A DNA stretch of 64,000 bases. Origin: Roseovarius sp. M141. GTDB lineage: Bacteria; Pseudomonadota; Alphaproteobacteria; Rhodobacterales; Rhodobacteraceae. The position numbers and the translations under genes are program-made. This document shows positions 1 through 7,486 of the stretch, one piece after another. The notes under the pieces are model-generated. The model did no database searches. It was given only the letters and a program-made list of their open reading frames with translations, and had not been told where the DNA came from. Location: contig NZ_VCNH01000008.1 in NCBI RefSeq assembly GCF_024355225.1, positions 1,984,001-2,048,000 of the forward strand, written 5' to 3'. Position 1 is the stretch's first letter; each line of letters begins with the position of its first letter.

Positions 1-375
1 GCTGGTCTGGGCAAGATGGCGTCGCCGAACAAGCCGTTCATCGGCAGTGCGCTGCGCCAGCGACCGGATCTGACCCGCGCCGATCGGCCCCAACTGGTCG
101 GTATCTTTCCGAAGGATCGCGGCGAGACGTTCAACGGCGGCGCGCTGCTATGCGCGCCCGGCGAAGACACGGGGTTTGGCGAAGGCTGGATCACGGCTGT
201 CACCCAGTCACCCGCGCTGGGGCATTGGATCGGGCTTGGCTATATCGCAGGCGGGGCGGTGGCGTGGGAGGGCAAGACCGTAACTGCCACTGACCCGGTG
301 CGCCGCGATACCGTCGAGGTCGAGATCGTATCGCCACATATGTTTGACCCCGAAGGAGGACGGATGCATGGCTGA
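1..375 (+). CDS. Sarcosine oxidase alpha-like subunit, C-terminal fragment (5' end outside window)
   Basis: The reading frame is open from base 1 and ends at a TGA at 373-375, so only the last ~124 residues are present. The fragment resembles the C-terminal folate-binding (GCV_T C-terminal type) part of heterotetrameric sarcosine oxidase alpha or related aminomethyltransferases, with the motifs FIGSALRQRPDLTR and GWITAVTQSPALGHWIGLGY. The full enzyme oxidatively demethylates sarcosine and passes the C1 unit to tetrahydrofolate. The stop codon overlaps the start of the gamma-like gene, as in sox/gcv-type operons. An ATG at 16 opens the same frame, but it is internal. The family call rests on the short tail and on the gamma-like neighbour. 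Confidence 0.7.
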   Translation, partial: AGLGKMASPNKPFIGSALRQRPDLTRADRPQLVGIFPKDRGETFNGGALLCAPGEDTGFGEGWITAVTQSPALGHWIGLGYIAGGAVAWEGKTVTATDPVRRDTVEVEIVSPHMFDPEGGRMHG

Positions 376-937
376 ACCGGTTTCTGCACTGCGCGAAACG
401 CTAAGCCCGGGCACGTACGGGCAGGGGGCGGCGGGCGTCTCGATGCGGGAAATCCCGCGATTTTCATTGATCCAGATCGCTGCCTGGCCGGGCACGCTGG
501 AAACAGTGGGCCGGACGGTTGCACAGCATTTGCAGGCTGCTGGGGCTCCGGCGCCGGGGCGCAGCACTTTGGCCGGCTCGACCCTGATGATGCGGATCGA
601 GCCGCTGAAATACTGGCTTCTGTCGCAAGGCGCGGCGCCGGACCTGCCGCATATCGACGCGGATCAGGGCGCCGTTCTGGACCTGTCACATGCACGATGC
701 TGGTTGCGGTTGGGCGGCCCAAAGGCCGAAACCCTGCTGAACCACTATCTGCCGCTCGACCTGAGGGATGCCGCCTTTGCCGAGGCCGTGGTTGCCGCCA
801 GTGCCATGCACCATGTCAGCGTCACGCTGTGGCGCAGCGGCGCGGATTTCAACCTGCTGCTGCCGCGCAGCTTTGCCGCCACGCTGGGCGAACTGCTGTC
901 CGAGAGCGCGCAGCAATACGGGTTGAGCGTCGATTGA
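368..937 (+). CDS. soxG: Sarcosine oxidase gamma-like subunit (SoxG family)
   Basis: This 189-aa protein has the SoxG-type sequence (for example LAGSTLMMRIEPLKYWLL, and VLDLSHARCWLRLGGPKAETLL). The gamma subunit is a small GCV_T-like partner that packs on the alpha subunit of heterotetrameric sarcosine oxidase. The ATG at 368 is chosen because an AAGGAGGA Shine-Dalgarno lies at 353-360. The gene overlaps the end of the alpha-like gene by 8 bp, which suggests co-translation. A Rieske oxygenase follows after 13 bp, so the three probably form one operon for demethylating an N-methylated amine. The beta and delta subunits are not in the window. Confidence 0.75.
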   Translation: MAEPVSALRETLSPGTYGQGAAGVSMREIPRFSLIQIAAWPGTLETVGRTVAQHLQAAGAPAPGRSTLAGSTLMMRIEPLKYWLLSQGAAPDLPHIDADQGAVLDLSHARCWLRLGGPKAETLLNHYLPLDLRDAAFAEAVVAASAMHHVSVTLWRSGADFNLLLPRSFAATLGELLSESAQQYGLSVD

Positions 938-950
938 AGTTTGAAGGATA

Positions 951-2114
951 ATGCCGGAGATGACACCCAACATGCCTCTGGACGATCTGCTGGCTGCGAT
1001 TGCCCGCAATGCCGCCCTGCCGGACGAACTGGCCGAGGCGACGCCGCCGCAGGTCTATACCTCGCCCGAGTTTTATGAACTTGAGCTTGATAATATCTTC
1101 AACCACGAATGGTTTTGTGTCGGGCGGGAGGATGAGTTTGCCAACCCCGGCGACTACCGAACGACGACCATAGGCCGTGATCCAGTGATCGTCCTGCGCG
1201 GCAGGGACGGGCAACTGCGCGCGATGTCCAATATCTGCCGTCACCGCATGACAACGCTGCTGACCGGATCAGGCAACCTGAAGGGGCGGATTACGTGCCC
1301 TTACCACGCCTGGACGTATAATCTTGACGGGCAGCTGATCGGCGCGGCGCATATGCGTGACAACTTCGACAAGAAGGACGTCTGCCTGCCGCAGTTTCAG
1401 GTCGAGATATGGGAGGGCTGGGTCTATGTGTCGCTTGATCCCGAGGCGCCGCCGCTCGCTCCGCGGCTGAAAACGCTGAGCGAGCGCTATGCAAATTACC
1501 GTATGAAGGAATTTGTCACGTTATTCCGGGCCGAGGAAATCTGGGACACCAACTGGAAAATTCTGGTTCAAAATTTCATGGAGGGCTATCACCTGTTCGT
1601 GGCCCACGCCAAGACGATCGAACCGGCGATGCCCACCAGACTGGCCAATGCCATGCACGGAGGAGAGGCGTACAGCCTGTATGAACAGGGGCGTATTGCG
1701 GGACAGAATTACGAGCGTAAATCGAACATGGCACTCGTCAACGATGGACTCACCGAAGAGGAAAAGAACACGGCGGTGCTGTTTTCCGTGTTCCCCTGTC
1801 ATGTCCTTTCGGTCACGGCCGAGCGGACGTTCTGGCTGTCGCTGCAACCCTATGGAACCGACAAGGTCAAGGTATTCTGGGGGGCTGATGTTTTCCCCGG
1901 CTCCGTGCCCGAAGACCCAGAGGCGCGCGCCGCATACGCCGCTGAGTTGAAAGCGGGTTTCGATGTGATCAACGATGAGGACAAGCCGATCATCGGGACG
2001 ATCGTAAAGAATGCCAAGGCACTGGCGGCAGAGCCCGGACGGCTATCGCCAAAAGAGCGGACGATCTGGTATTTCCAGCAATACCTGGCGCGGCAGGTCG
2101 CCAAGGGGCGCTGA
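951..2114 (+). CDS. Rieske non-heme iron oxygenase, alpha subunit
   Basis: A 387-aa ring-hydroxylating-type oxygenase. The N-terminal Rieske [2Fe-2S] ligands are visible as CRHR and CPYHAW (C-x-H ... C-x2-H, around residues 92-117). The catalytic domain has the NFMEGYH...H mononuclear iron site. In operons with sarcosine oxidase, such proteins usually oxidatively demethylate quaternary ammonium compounds (glycine betaine or proline betaine type), with electrons from a separate reductase. No reductase is in view. Starts at 951 and 960 are both possible: GAAGGA at 943-948 is very close to 951 and 11 bp from 960. The substrate is inferred only from context. Confidence 0.8.
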   Translation: MPEMTPNMPLDDLLAAIARNAALPDELAEATPPQVYTSPEFYELELDNIFNHEWFCVGREDEFANPGDYRTTTIGRDPVIVLRGRDGQLRAMSNICRHRMTTLLTGSGNLKGRITCPYHAWTYNLDGQLIGAAHMRDNFDKKDVCLPQFQVEIWEGWVYVSLDPEAPPLAPRLKTLSERYANYRMKEFVTLFRAEEIWDTNWKILVQNFMEGYHLFVAHAKTIEPAMPTRLANAMHGGEAYSLYEQGRIAGQNYERKSNMALVNDGLTEEEKNTAVLFSVFPCHVLSVTAERTFWLSLQPYGTDKVKVFWGADVFPGSVPEDPEARAAYAAELKAGFDVINDEDKPIIGTIVKNAKALAAEPGRLSPKERTIWYFQQYLARQVAKGR

Positions 2115-2127
2115 GAGTGTTCAGGTC

Positions 2128-2153
2128 GGGTCGGCCCGTTTTCGGGCCAACCC
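2128..2153. terminator. Bidirectional hairpin between convergent genes
   Basis: An 11-bp stem with one mismatch (GGGTCGGCCCG at 2128-2138 against CGGGCCAACCC at 2143-2153) has a TTTT loop. It lies between the Rieske gene (+) and the M24 hydrolase gene (-), where a shared terminator is expected. There is no long T-run on either side. Confidence 0.55.
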
Positions 2154-2160
2154 GGTCCTG

Positions 2161-3330
2161 TCAGATCACCGGCAGCTCGGGCGCCGCGCGGGTAGACAGC
2201 AGAACGCCGCCCTTCGGCCCGACGACGATGTTCTCTTCATGGACCATCATCAGCCCGTCGCCATAGTTCAGGCAAGGCTCCAGCGTCAGCACCATGTTCT
2301 CGCTGAGAACGGTGGTATCGCCAAACATATGCGAGGGTTGTTCGGTCAGCTGCATTCCCAGCCCATGACCCATCCGGCCGATATCGCCGCCACTGGTGTC
2401 GATCTCGGATATGACCTTGGACATCGCCTGAAACAGATCGCGGCAGGTATTGCCGGGGCGCGCGGCGGCAAGCCCGGCCTCAGTGGCGCGCCACAGCACG
2501 TCATAGGCGCGCCGCGCTGCGTCGCTGGCCGTACCGATGGCCCAATTGCGGTCGAAATCGCAGAAATACCCATCCCAAGTGCAGCCGGTGTCGATCATCA
2601 GCACGTCACCACGCGTAATCGGGCGGCGGTCCGGCGGCGAGATGCAGTCGGCATAGCCGCCCTGATCGGCCGCGCCGACCACATAGGGAGCGTCGTCCGC
2701 GCCCTGCGTCAGCGCCTCGCGGCGAAAGGTGCGGAACACGTCCTCCAGCGGCATGCCTTCGGAAACCAGATCCGGCACCCGGTTGAAGGTGGCGGACCCG
2801 ATGGCGCAGATATGCGCCAGCTTTTCGATCTCGGCGGGGGATTTGACCATCCGCAGCGACCGGACGAGATCGGTCGCATCCGCGATCTCAAGCCCCGGCA
2901 GGGCCGCGATCAGCCGCTCCCAATCGCCCAGCGGCATGCGCAGCGTCGTTTCATGCCCCTTCTGCACCCCGATCCGGGCCTTGCCAGCTGCCAAGGGCGC
3001 CAGCAAATCGGTTAAAAGGCTGATCCCGTCATCCTCTGGAATCGGCGCCGCCCAGGTGCGGATATCGTCCAGCCAGGATCGCCGCATGAGCGCGGCGCCG
3101 ATCTCGGGGATCACCGCGACAGGCTTGCCCGTTGCCGGGACAAAGACGAACCATGGCCGCGTCGGGCTTTGCCAGAACAAGGTGCGGAACCCGGTGAAAT
3201 AGCGCACTTCGGGTTCTGACATAAGCAACAGACCGGCAAGGCCCTGCTGGGCCATGAGCGTCTGTGCCCGTGCGGTGCGGGCCTCGAATTCGGCGGTCGC
3301 AAAACCGCGCTCGGGTGCGTCAGGCAGCAT
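2161..3330 (-). CDS. M24 family metallo-hydrolase (aminopeptidase P / ectoine hydrolase-like)
   Basis: A 389-aa 'pita-bread' M24 protein with an N-terminal creatinase-like domain (residues ~15-150) and a C-terminal peptidase domain. All five dinuclear-metal ligands are recognisable: Asp in MIDTG, Asp in YFCDFDRNW, His in GHGLGM, Glu in TLEPCL and Glu in HEENIVV. That argues for a true metal hydrolase and against creatinase, which lacks the metal site. The closest functional relatives by context are DoeA/EutD-type ectoine hydrolases and Xaa-Pro dipeptidases. The ATG at 3330 has GGAGG just upstream; a GTG at 3333 is an alternative. It overlaps the PLP-lyase gene by 11 bp and is the last gene of the - strand operon. 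The substrate is unknown. Confidence 0.75.
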   Translation of the reverse strand: MLPDAPERGFATAEFEARTARAQTLMAQQGLAGLLLMSEPEVRYFTGFRTLFWQSPTRPWFVFVPATGKPVAVIPEIGAALMRRSWLDDIRTWAAPIPEDDGISLLTDLLAPLAAGKARIGVQKGHETTLRMPLGDWERLIAALPGLEIADATDLVRSLRMVKSPAEIEKLAHICAIGSATFNRVPDLVSEGMPLEDVFRTFRREALTQGADDAPYVVGAADQGGYADCISPPDRRPITRGDVLMIDTGCTWDGYFCDFDRNWAIGTASDAARRAYDVLWRATEAGLAAARPGNTCRDLFQAMSKVISEIDTSGGDIGRMGHGLGMQLTEQPSHMFGDTTVLSENMVLTLEPCLNYGDGLMMVHEENIVVGPKGGVLLSTRAAPELPVI

Positions 3331-4513
3331 CACGTCCCTCCATGATCGTCTTGAAGATGGCGGGGTCGGTCACGCCTTCGGATCCGATCAACAGCACACG
3401 CGATGTACTGTCCAGCCCCAGCTTGGCCGACAGGTCTGCATCCAGGCGTGCCCCGATCAGTGCGGACAGCCCCGCAATAGCGCTTTCGCCGGCCTCGATG
3501 GCGGTGTCGGTTCCAACGGGGCGGGCCAGCAGCCGCACGCCCGGTGCCACCAGCGCTTCGGGGATGGTCAGGAAGTCGCTGGTCTCTTCGACCAGAATTT
3601 CCCACGCCAGTTCCGACGGCTCGCCACAGGACAGCCCGGCCATCAGCGACTCATGCTCGATGGCAAAGCTGGTGGCGATGCCGGTCTTGCCGCTTTCGAA
3701 CAGGCAGGCAGCCCATTCAGGTTCGACGATGATAACGCGCGGCGCGGCGTCGCCCCAGTACTGGCGCAGACCCGCGACGACACCGGCAGCCAGACCGCCG
3801 ACGCCGCCTTGCAAGAAGACGTGGCTGGGTGCCGTGTCCAGCGCTTCGCAGATCTCTTGGGTCATGACGCCATAGCCCGACATCACATCGCGCGGAGGCA
3901 GGGAATAGCCCGGCCAGGAGGTGTCGGACACGACGAACCAGCCGTTCGCCTCGGCCTCGGATTTGGCGAGGTCGACGGAATCGTCATAATCACCCTTGAT
4001 CCGGATCACCTCGGCGCCCAGATCGCGCATCGCTTCGGCGCGCCCTTCACTGACTTCGGCATGGATGTAGATGCGGCAGGGCGCGCCGAAACGCTGGCAG
4101 CCCCACGCCAGCGAACGGCCATGATTGCCGTCTGTGGCAGAAACCAGCGTAATCTCTGCGCAGTCCTGCTTGTGCTGGCCATTGCGAATGTCGGCCAGCG
4201 GCACGTCGCGGTCCAGCTTGCGCGAAATCTCGCGCTGTAGGACCCGCAGACCGGCATAGGAGCCGCCGAGCGCCTTGAAGCTGCCAAGGCCGAAGCGCGG
4301 GCCTTCATCCTTGTAGAGAATATCGCCGACGCCGATCTGCGCAGCCAGCGCCGACAAATGCACCAGCGGGGTAGGGGCGTAGCCCTCCCACTGAGTGATT
4401 TCAGCGCGGGCGGTCGCGAACTCCTCGGCAGGCAGAACGCGCAGGGCCGCATCGCCATCGCGGCGTTTGGCGGCAACATGGCCGATGCCAGAGGCGGGAA
4501 AGAGATCGATCAT
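3320..4513 (-). CDS. Diaminopropionate ammonia-lyase-like PLP enzyme (YgeX/EutB type)
   Basis: A 397-aa fold-type II PLP enzyme. The PLP lysine lies in GLGSFKALGGSY, an S/T-x-N-like ATDGNHGRSLAWG motif binds substrate, and a glycine-rich phosphate loop is seen in LQGGVGGLAAG. Diaminopropionate ammonia-lyases convert 2,3-diaminopropionate to pyruvate and two ammonia. The EutB relative acts in (hydroxy)ectoine breakdown. The start overlaps the stop of the M20 gene by 4 bp (ATGA), so the two are probably translationally coupled. The pairing of this lyase with an M20 amidohydrolase is also known from E. coli ygeX-ygeY. The exact substrate remains inference. Confidence 0.75.
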   Translation of the reverse strand: MIDLFPASGIGHVAAKRRDGDAALRVLPAEEFATARAEITQWEGYAPTPLVHLSALAAQIGVGDILYKDEGPRFGLGSFKALGGSYAGLRVLQREISRKLDRDVPLADIRNGQHKQDCAEITLVSATDGNHGRSLAWGCQRFGAPCRIYIHAEVSEGRAEAMRDLGAEVIRIKGDYDDSVDLAKSEAEANGWFVVSDTSWPGYSLPPRDVMSGYGVMTQEICEALDTAPSHVFLQGGVGGLAAGVVAGLRQYWGDAAPRVIIVEPEWAACLFESGKTGIATSFAIEHESLMAGLSCGEPSELAWEILVEETSDFLTIPEALVAPGVRLLARPVGTDTAIEAGESAIAGLSALIGARLDADLSAKLGLDSTSRVLLIGSEGVTDPAIFKTIMEGRDAA

Positions 4514-5661
4514 TTCGTGTCCTTTCGGGGCGGAAGGCGGTCCCGCACCAGATCGGCCCAGAAATTGGCACCGATTGGCAGGATCGCGTCGTTGAAATCA
4601 TAATCCGCTGCGTGCAGCGGCTGTCCGTTTGCGCCGGTCTGGCCATTCCCCAGCAGGATAAAGCAGCCGGGAACGGCGGCGCAGAAATGTGCGAAATCCT
4701 CGGAGAAGCTCATCGCCGGTCGATCAGGGATCGTGTCCAGACCGGCGGCGCGCGCCACGTTTGCGACCGCCTCCGTCGGGCCGGGGGCATTGATGGTCTC
4801 GATGAATTCCGTTCTGAAATTCATCCGGGCGGTCACATTATGGGTCGCCGCAACGCCATCGACGATCTGGCGCATGAATCGCTCCACCGCCTGCCTGTCC
4901 TCAGGAATACGCGCGCGCACGTCGCCCTTGAGCGTCGCATGACCCGGCAGGACATTGCGCTGCCCGTCTGTCAGAAACTCGGTGACCGACACGACCGCAC
5001 CGCTGCCGGGGGCCAGTTTGCGCGATACGATGGTTTGCAAGGCCATGACCATTTCGGCGCCGACGGTGATCGCATCCACGCCGACATGGGGCATCGACGC
5101 GTGGCCGCCCTGACCTGAAATCTCGATCTCGAACAGGCTTTCGCTGGTGCAAATCTGCCCTGTGCGGGTCGAAAGCTGCCCGGCCGGCGCGCCCGGCAGG
5201 TTGTGGATGGCATAGACCTCTTCGATCGGAAAACGCTCCAGCAAGCCCTCGTCGATCATGGCGAGCGCGCCCAGACCATGTTCTTCGTTGGGTTGGAAAA
5301 TGAACACCACCGTGCCGTCGAAATCCGGGGATTTCGCCAGTATCTCGGCGGCGCCCAGCAGCATGGTCATATGGCCGTCATGGCCGCAGGCATGCATTTT
5401 TCCGGGGTCTTGCGAGACGTAATCGTGCTGGCTGGCTTCGTTGATCGGCAGGGCGTCCATGTCGGCCCGCAGGCCGATGGCCCGGTTGCCGTCGCCGACC
5501 TTGAGGATGCCGACCACTCCGGCGCCCTCATGCACCTCGATTCCAAGATCGCGCAGGATCGTCGCCACCTTGGCCTTGGTCGCGACTTCCTCGAAACCAA
5601 GTTCCGGGTTGCGGTGGAACTCGTGGCGCAGTTTGGTCAGCTTGTCGTGAAAATCTTTCAT
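4510..5661 (-). CDS. M20 family amidohydrolase (aminoacylase/hippurate hydrolase type)
   Basis: A 383-aa M20D hydrolase. It shows the metal-site motifs LRADMDALPI, KMHACGHDGH and QPNEEHGLGA, plus a lid/dimerisation domain around GQGGHASMPH. Enzymes of this kind remove acyl groups from amino acids. In ectoine catabolism the related DoeB deacetylates N-acetyl-diaminobutyrate. The ATG at 5661 is chosen over a longer frame because GGGGA lies 7 bp upstream and the family N-terminus (LRHEFHRNPELGFEE) starts just after. It probably liberates a diamino acid for the downstream PLP lyase, with which it overlaps by 4 bp. Confidence 0.8.
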   Translation of the reverse strand: MKDFHDKLTKLRHEFHRNPELGFEEVATKAKVATILRDLGIEVHEGAGVVGILKVGDGNRAIGLRADMDALPINEASQHDYVSQDPGKMHACGHDGHMTMLLGAAEILAKSPDFDGTVVFIFQPNEEHGLGALAMIDEGLLERFPIEEVYAIHNLPGAPAGQLSTRTGQICTSESLFEIEISGQGGHASMPHVGVDAITVGAEMVMALQTIVSRKLAPGSGAVVSVTEFLTDGQRNVLPGHATLKGDVRARIPEDRQAVERFMRQIVDGVAATHNVTARMNFRTEFIETINAPGPTEAVANVARAAGLDTIPDRPAMSFSEDFAHFCAAVPGCFILLGNGQTGANGQPLHAADYDFNDAILPIGANFWADLVRDRLPPRKDTK

Positions 5662-5817
5662 AGCGTTTCCCCGGCTATCAAAGGGCACTCTAGTCAACCG
5701 GCAGAGCGGGCAGACGTCAAAGAGCGCCCCGGTGGCGATCATTTCCCATCGTGCTTTTTCCGTTCCGGGACTGTTTTCAGAAATGCAGGCTCCTTCAAGG
5801 CCCGATCCCGCCCCCGA

Positions 5818-6576
5818 TCATCCCTTCCGCCCGACAACCGCCCGCGCCGAAAATTCTGCCAATTCGCCGCGCCAGATCTGGCGGCCAAAACAAAACGCCG
5901 CCCCCGAAGCGTCGCGGATCACCTGCTCCAGCTCGATCCCGGCATGATAGGGCTCAAGCCCCAGCAGATCGGCCTCATCTGGCAGCATGGCGCGCATCCG
6001 GATGACGATATCGCCGGTCTGCGCCCCTGTCGCGTAGTGCTGCTCCAGCAGGTGGGTGGTTGATTGGCACAGATCGCGATCCAGCAGGCCGGGGAAATTG
6101 CGCGCGACCAGATACTCGGTTTCCAGAAATACCGTATGCCCTCCGATCCGAAAGAGACGGGTATAGCAATGCAGCGGCTCACCCGACGTCACCGAAAGGG
6201 CGCGCGCCTGCTGTTCGTTGGCGGGAGCGGTGCATTTCGATACCAGTTCGATCTCCAGTCGCGCGCCGCTGGTCTGCGCATCGGCGGTAAAGCTGATCTT
6301 GTTGGTGATGTCATAGGTCAGTCGCTTGGGCGACACAAAACGGCCTTTGCGTCCCGCGCCATAGCACAGCCCTTCGGCGTCCAGCGCCTCGAGCGCCCGG
6401 CGTGCGGTCATCCGGCTGACGCCATGTTCCTCTGCGAGGCTGCGTTCGGACGGGAGCGCCTGATGCGTTTCGGTGGCGCCGGTCAGGATCGATTGACGCA
6501 AAGCGTCAGCGATCTGGCGAAACCGCGGTGTGTCCGGGGTGGGGCCTGTGACGGATGGGGTGGGGGTCTTTGACAT
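5818..6576 (-). CDS. GntR/HutC family transcriptional regulator with UTRA domain
   Basis: A 252-aa protein. It has an N-terminal winged helix (residues ~18-85, with LPSERSLAEEHGVSRMTARR) and a C-terminal UTRA ligand-binding domain (ending near GRQIWRGELAEFSARAV). The ATG at 6576 is preferred because the longer frame has no family similarity. It is the first gene of the - strand operon and is divergent from the EutA-like gene. The intergenic space holds two TGGTATATACCA palindromes that fit the HutC-family GTMTAKAC operator, so it probably represses both directions until an effector binds. It is not the MocR-type EnuR regulator that normally controls ectoine catabolism. Confidence 0.85.
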   Translation of the reverse strand: MSKTPTPSVTGPTPDTPRFRQIADALRQSILTGATETHQALPSERSLAEEHGVSRMTARRALEALDAEGLCYGAGRKGRFVSPKRLTYDITNKISFTADAQTSGARLEIELVSKCTAPANEQQARALSVTSGEPLHCYTRLFRIGGHTVFLETEYLVARNFPGLLDRDLCQSTTHLLEQHYATGAQTGDIVIRMRAMLPDEADLLGLEPYHAGIELEQVIRDASGAAFCFGRQIWRGELAEFSARAVVGRKG

Positions 6577-6615
6577 TTGCGGCCTCTCGCAGAATTCCTT
6601 TGACGGATGTGTTGT

Positions 6616-6627
6616 TGGTATATACCA
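6616..6627. promoter_or_regulatory. Putative GntR/HutC operator, copy 1
   Basis: A perfect 12-bp palindrome, TGGTATATACCA, containing GTATATAC, which fits the HutC-subfamily consensus GTMTAKAC. Its centre is 22 bp (two helical turns) from an identical second copy. It lies between the divergent regulator and EutA-like genes. Confidence 0.75.
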
Positions 6628-6637
6628 GTGACGCTTA

Positions 6638-6649
6638 TGGTATATACCA
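6638..6649. promoter_or_regulatory. Putative GntR/HutC operator, copy 2
   Basis: A second identical TGGTATATACCA palindrome, 22 bp centre-to-centre from copy 1. The helical phasing suggests cooperative binding of two regulator dimers on the same face of the DNA. It lies 19 bp before the first possible start of the EutA-like gene, so binding would probably block its promoter or transcription start. Confidence 0.75.
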
Positions 6650-6667
6650 ACCTTCACCATAGGCCGG

Positions 6668-7459
6668 ATGTGCGCCATGCGCGATAGACAACATATTGAA
6701 ACTCTGCCGTTCCATACCGATTCAGGCCTTGGCGGCACCGCGCGAATCGGCCTGATCGTCTTGCAGACCGATCAGACCCTCGAGTACGAGACGGGCGCGC
6801 TGATGCGGGGTGACGGCACCGCCGTTTATCACGCGCGCATCCCGAACGAGACAGAGGTGACGCCCGAAACCCTGCGCCAGATGGAGCTGGACCTGCCCGC
6901 TGCCGCATCGCTGCTGCCCGGTAGTTTTGGCTTTGATGCGATCGGCTATGGCTGCACGTCCGGCGCGACGATGATCGGCGAAGACCGCGTGGCGGCGATC
7001 ATCCGACAGGTCCACCCCAACGCGAAGGTCAGCAATCCAATCACCGCCTGCAAGGCGGCGCTGACGGCGCTGGGGCTGAAGCGGGTCGCACTGGTGACGC
7101 CCTATGCCCCGTCGGTGACGATCGAAATGCAAAAGAACCTGCAAGCGGCGGGGTTTGAGATCAACGCCGTCGCATCGTTCGACCAGAGTGACGATTTCAC
7201 CGTCGCCCGCATTTCTTCGGACAGTATTCTCGATGCGGTCCGCACAATCGGCGCTCGGGCGGATTGCGACGGGGTTTTCGTGTCCTGCACCAGTCTGAGG
7301 GCCTTGCCCATAATCGCGACCGCCGAGGCAGAACTGGGCAAGCCGGTTCTGTCCAGCAATCAGGCGCTGGGCTGGCACCTGATGCGGTTGGCCGGTCTGG
7401 ACGGCGACCGCGCAAATGCCGGACGTCTTTTCAAGACGCAACTGACACAGAACCGCTGA
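6668..7459 (+). CDS. Maleate isomerase / Asp-Glu racemase superfamily protein (EutA-like)
   Basis: A 263-aa protein of the Asp/Glu racemase-maleate isomerase superfamily. Two candidate catalytic cysteines sit in GYGCTSGATMIG and FVSCTSLRAL. Relatives include maleate cis-trans isomerase, arylmalonate decarboxylase and EutA of hydroxyectoine catabolism. It is transcribed divergently from the GntR-M20-lyase-M24 operon, from a promoter carrying the palindromic operators. Starts at 6668 and 6677 are both possible and neither has a strong ribosome-binding site. In this context it probably racemises or isomerises a pathway intermediate; the specific reaction is unknown. Confidence 0.75.
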   Translation: MCAMRDRQHIETLPFHTDSGLGGTARIGLIVLQTDQTLEYETGALMRGDGTAVYHARIPNETEVTPETLRQMELDLPAAASLLPGSFGFDAIGYGCTSGATMIGEDRVAAIIRQVHPNAKVSNPITACKAALTALGLKRVALVTPYAPSVTIEMQKNLQAAGFEINAVASFDQSDDFTVARISSDSILDAVRTIGARADCDGVFVSCTSLRALPIIATAEAELGKPVLSSNQALGWHLMRLAGLDGDRANAGRLFKTQLTQNR

Positions 7460-7486
7460 CACAACTTTTACAAAGGTTTGATATTC

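Noticed and set aside
2161..7459. Calling the island the canonical ectoine catabolism (eut/doe) cluster
   Set aside because: EutC, the EutE/DoeB-type partner and the MocR-type EnuR regulator are absent, and the regulator is HutC-type; only parts of the set are shared.
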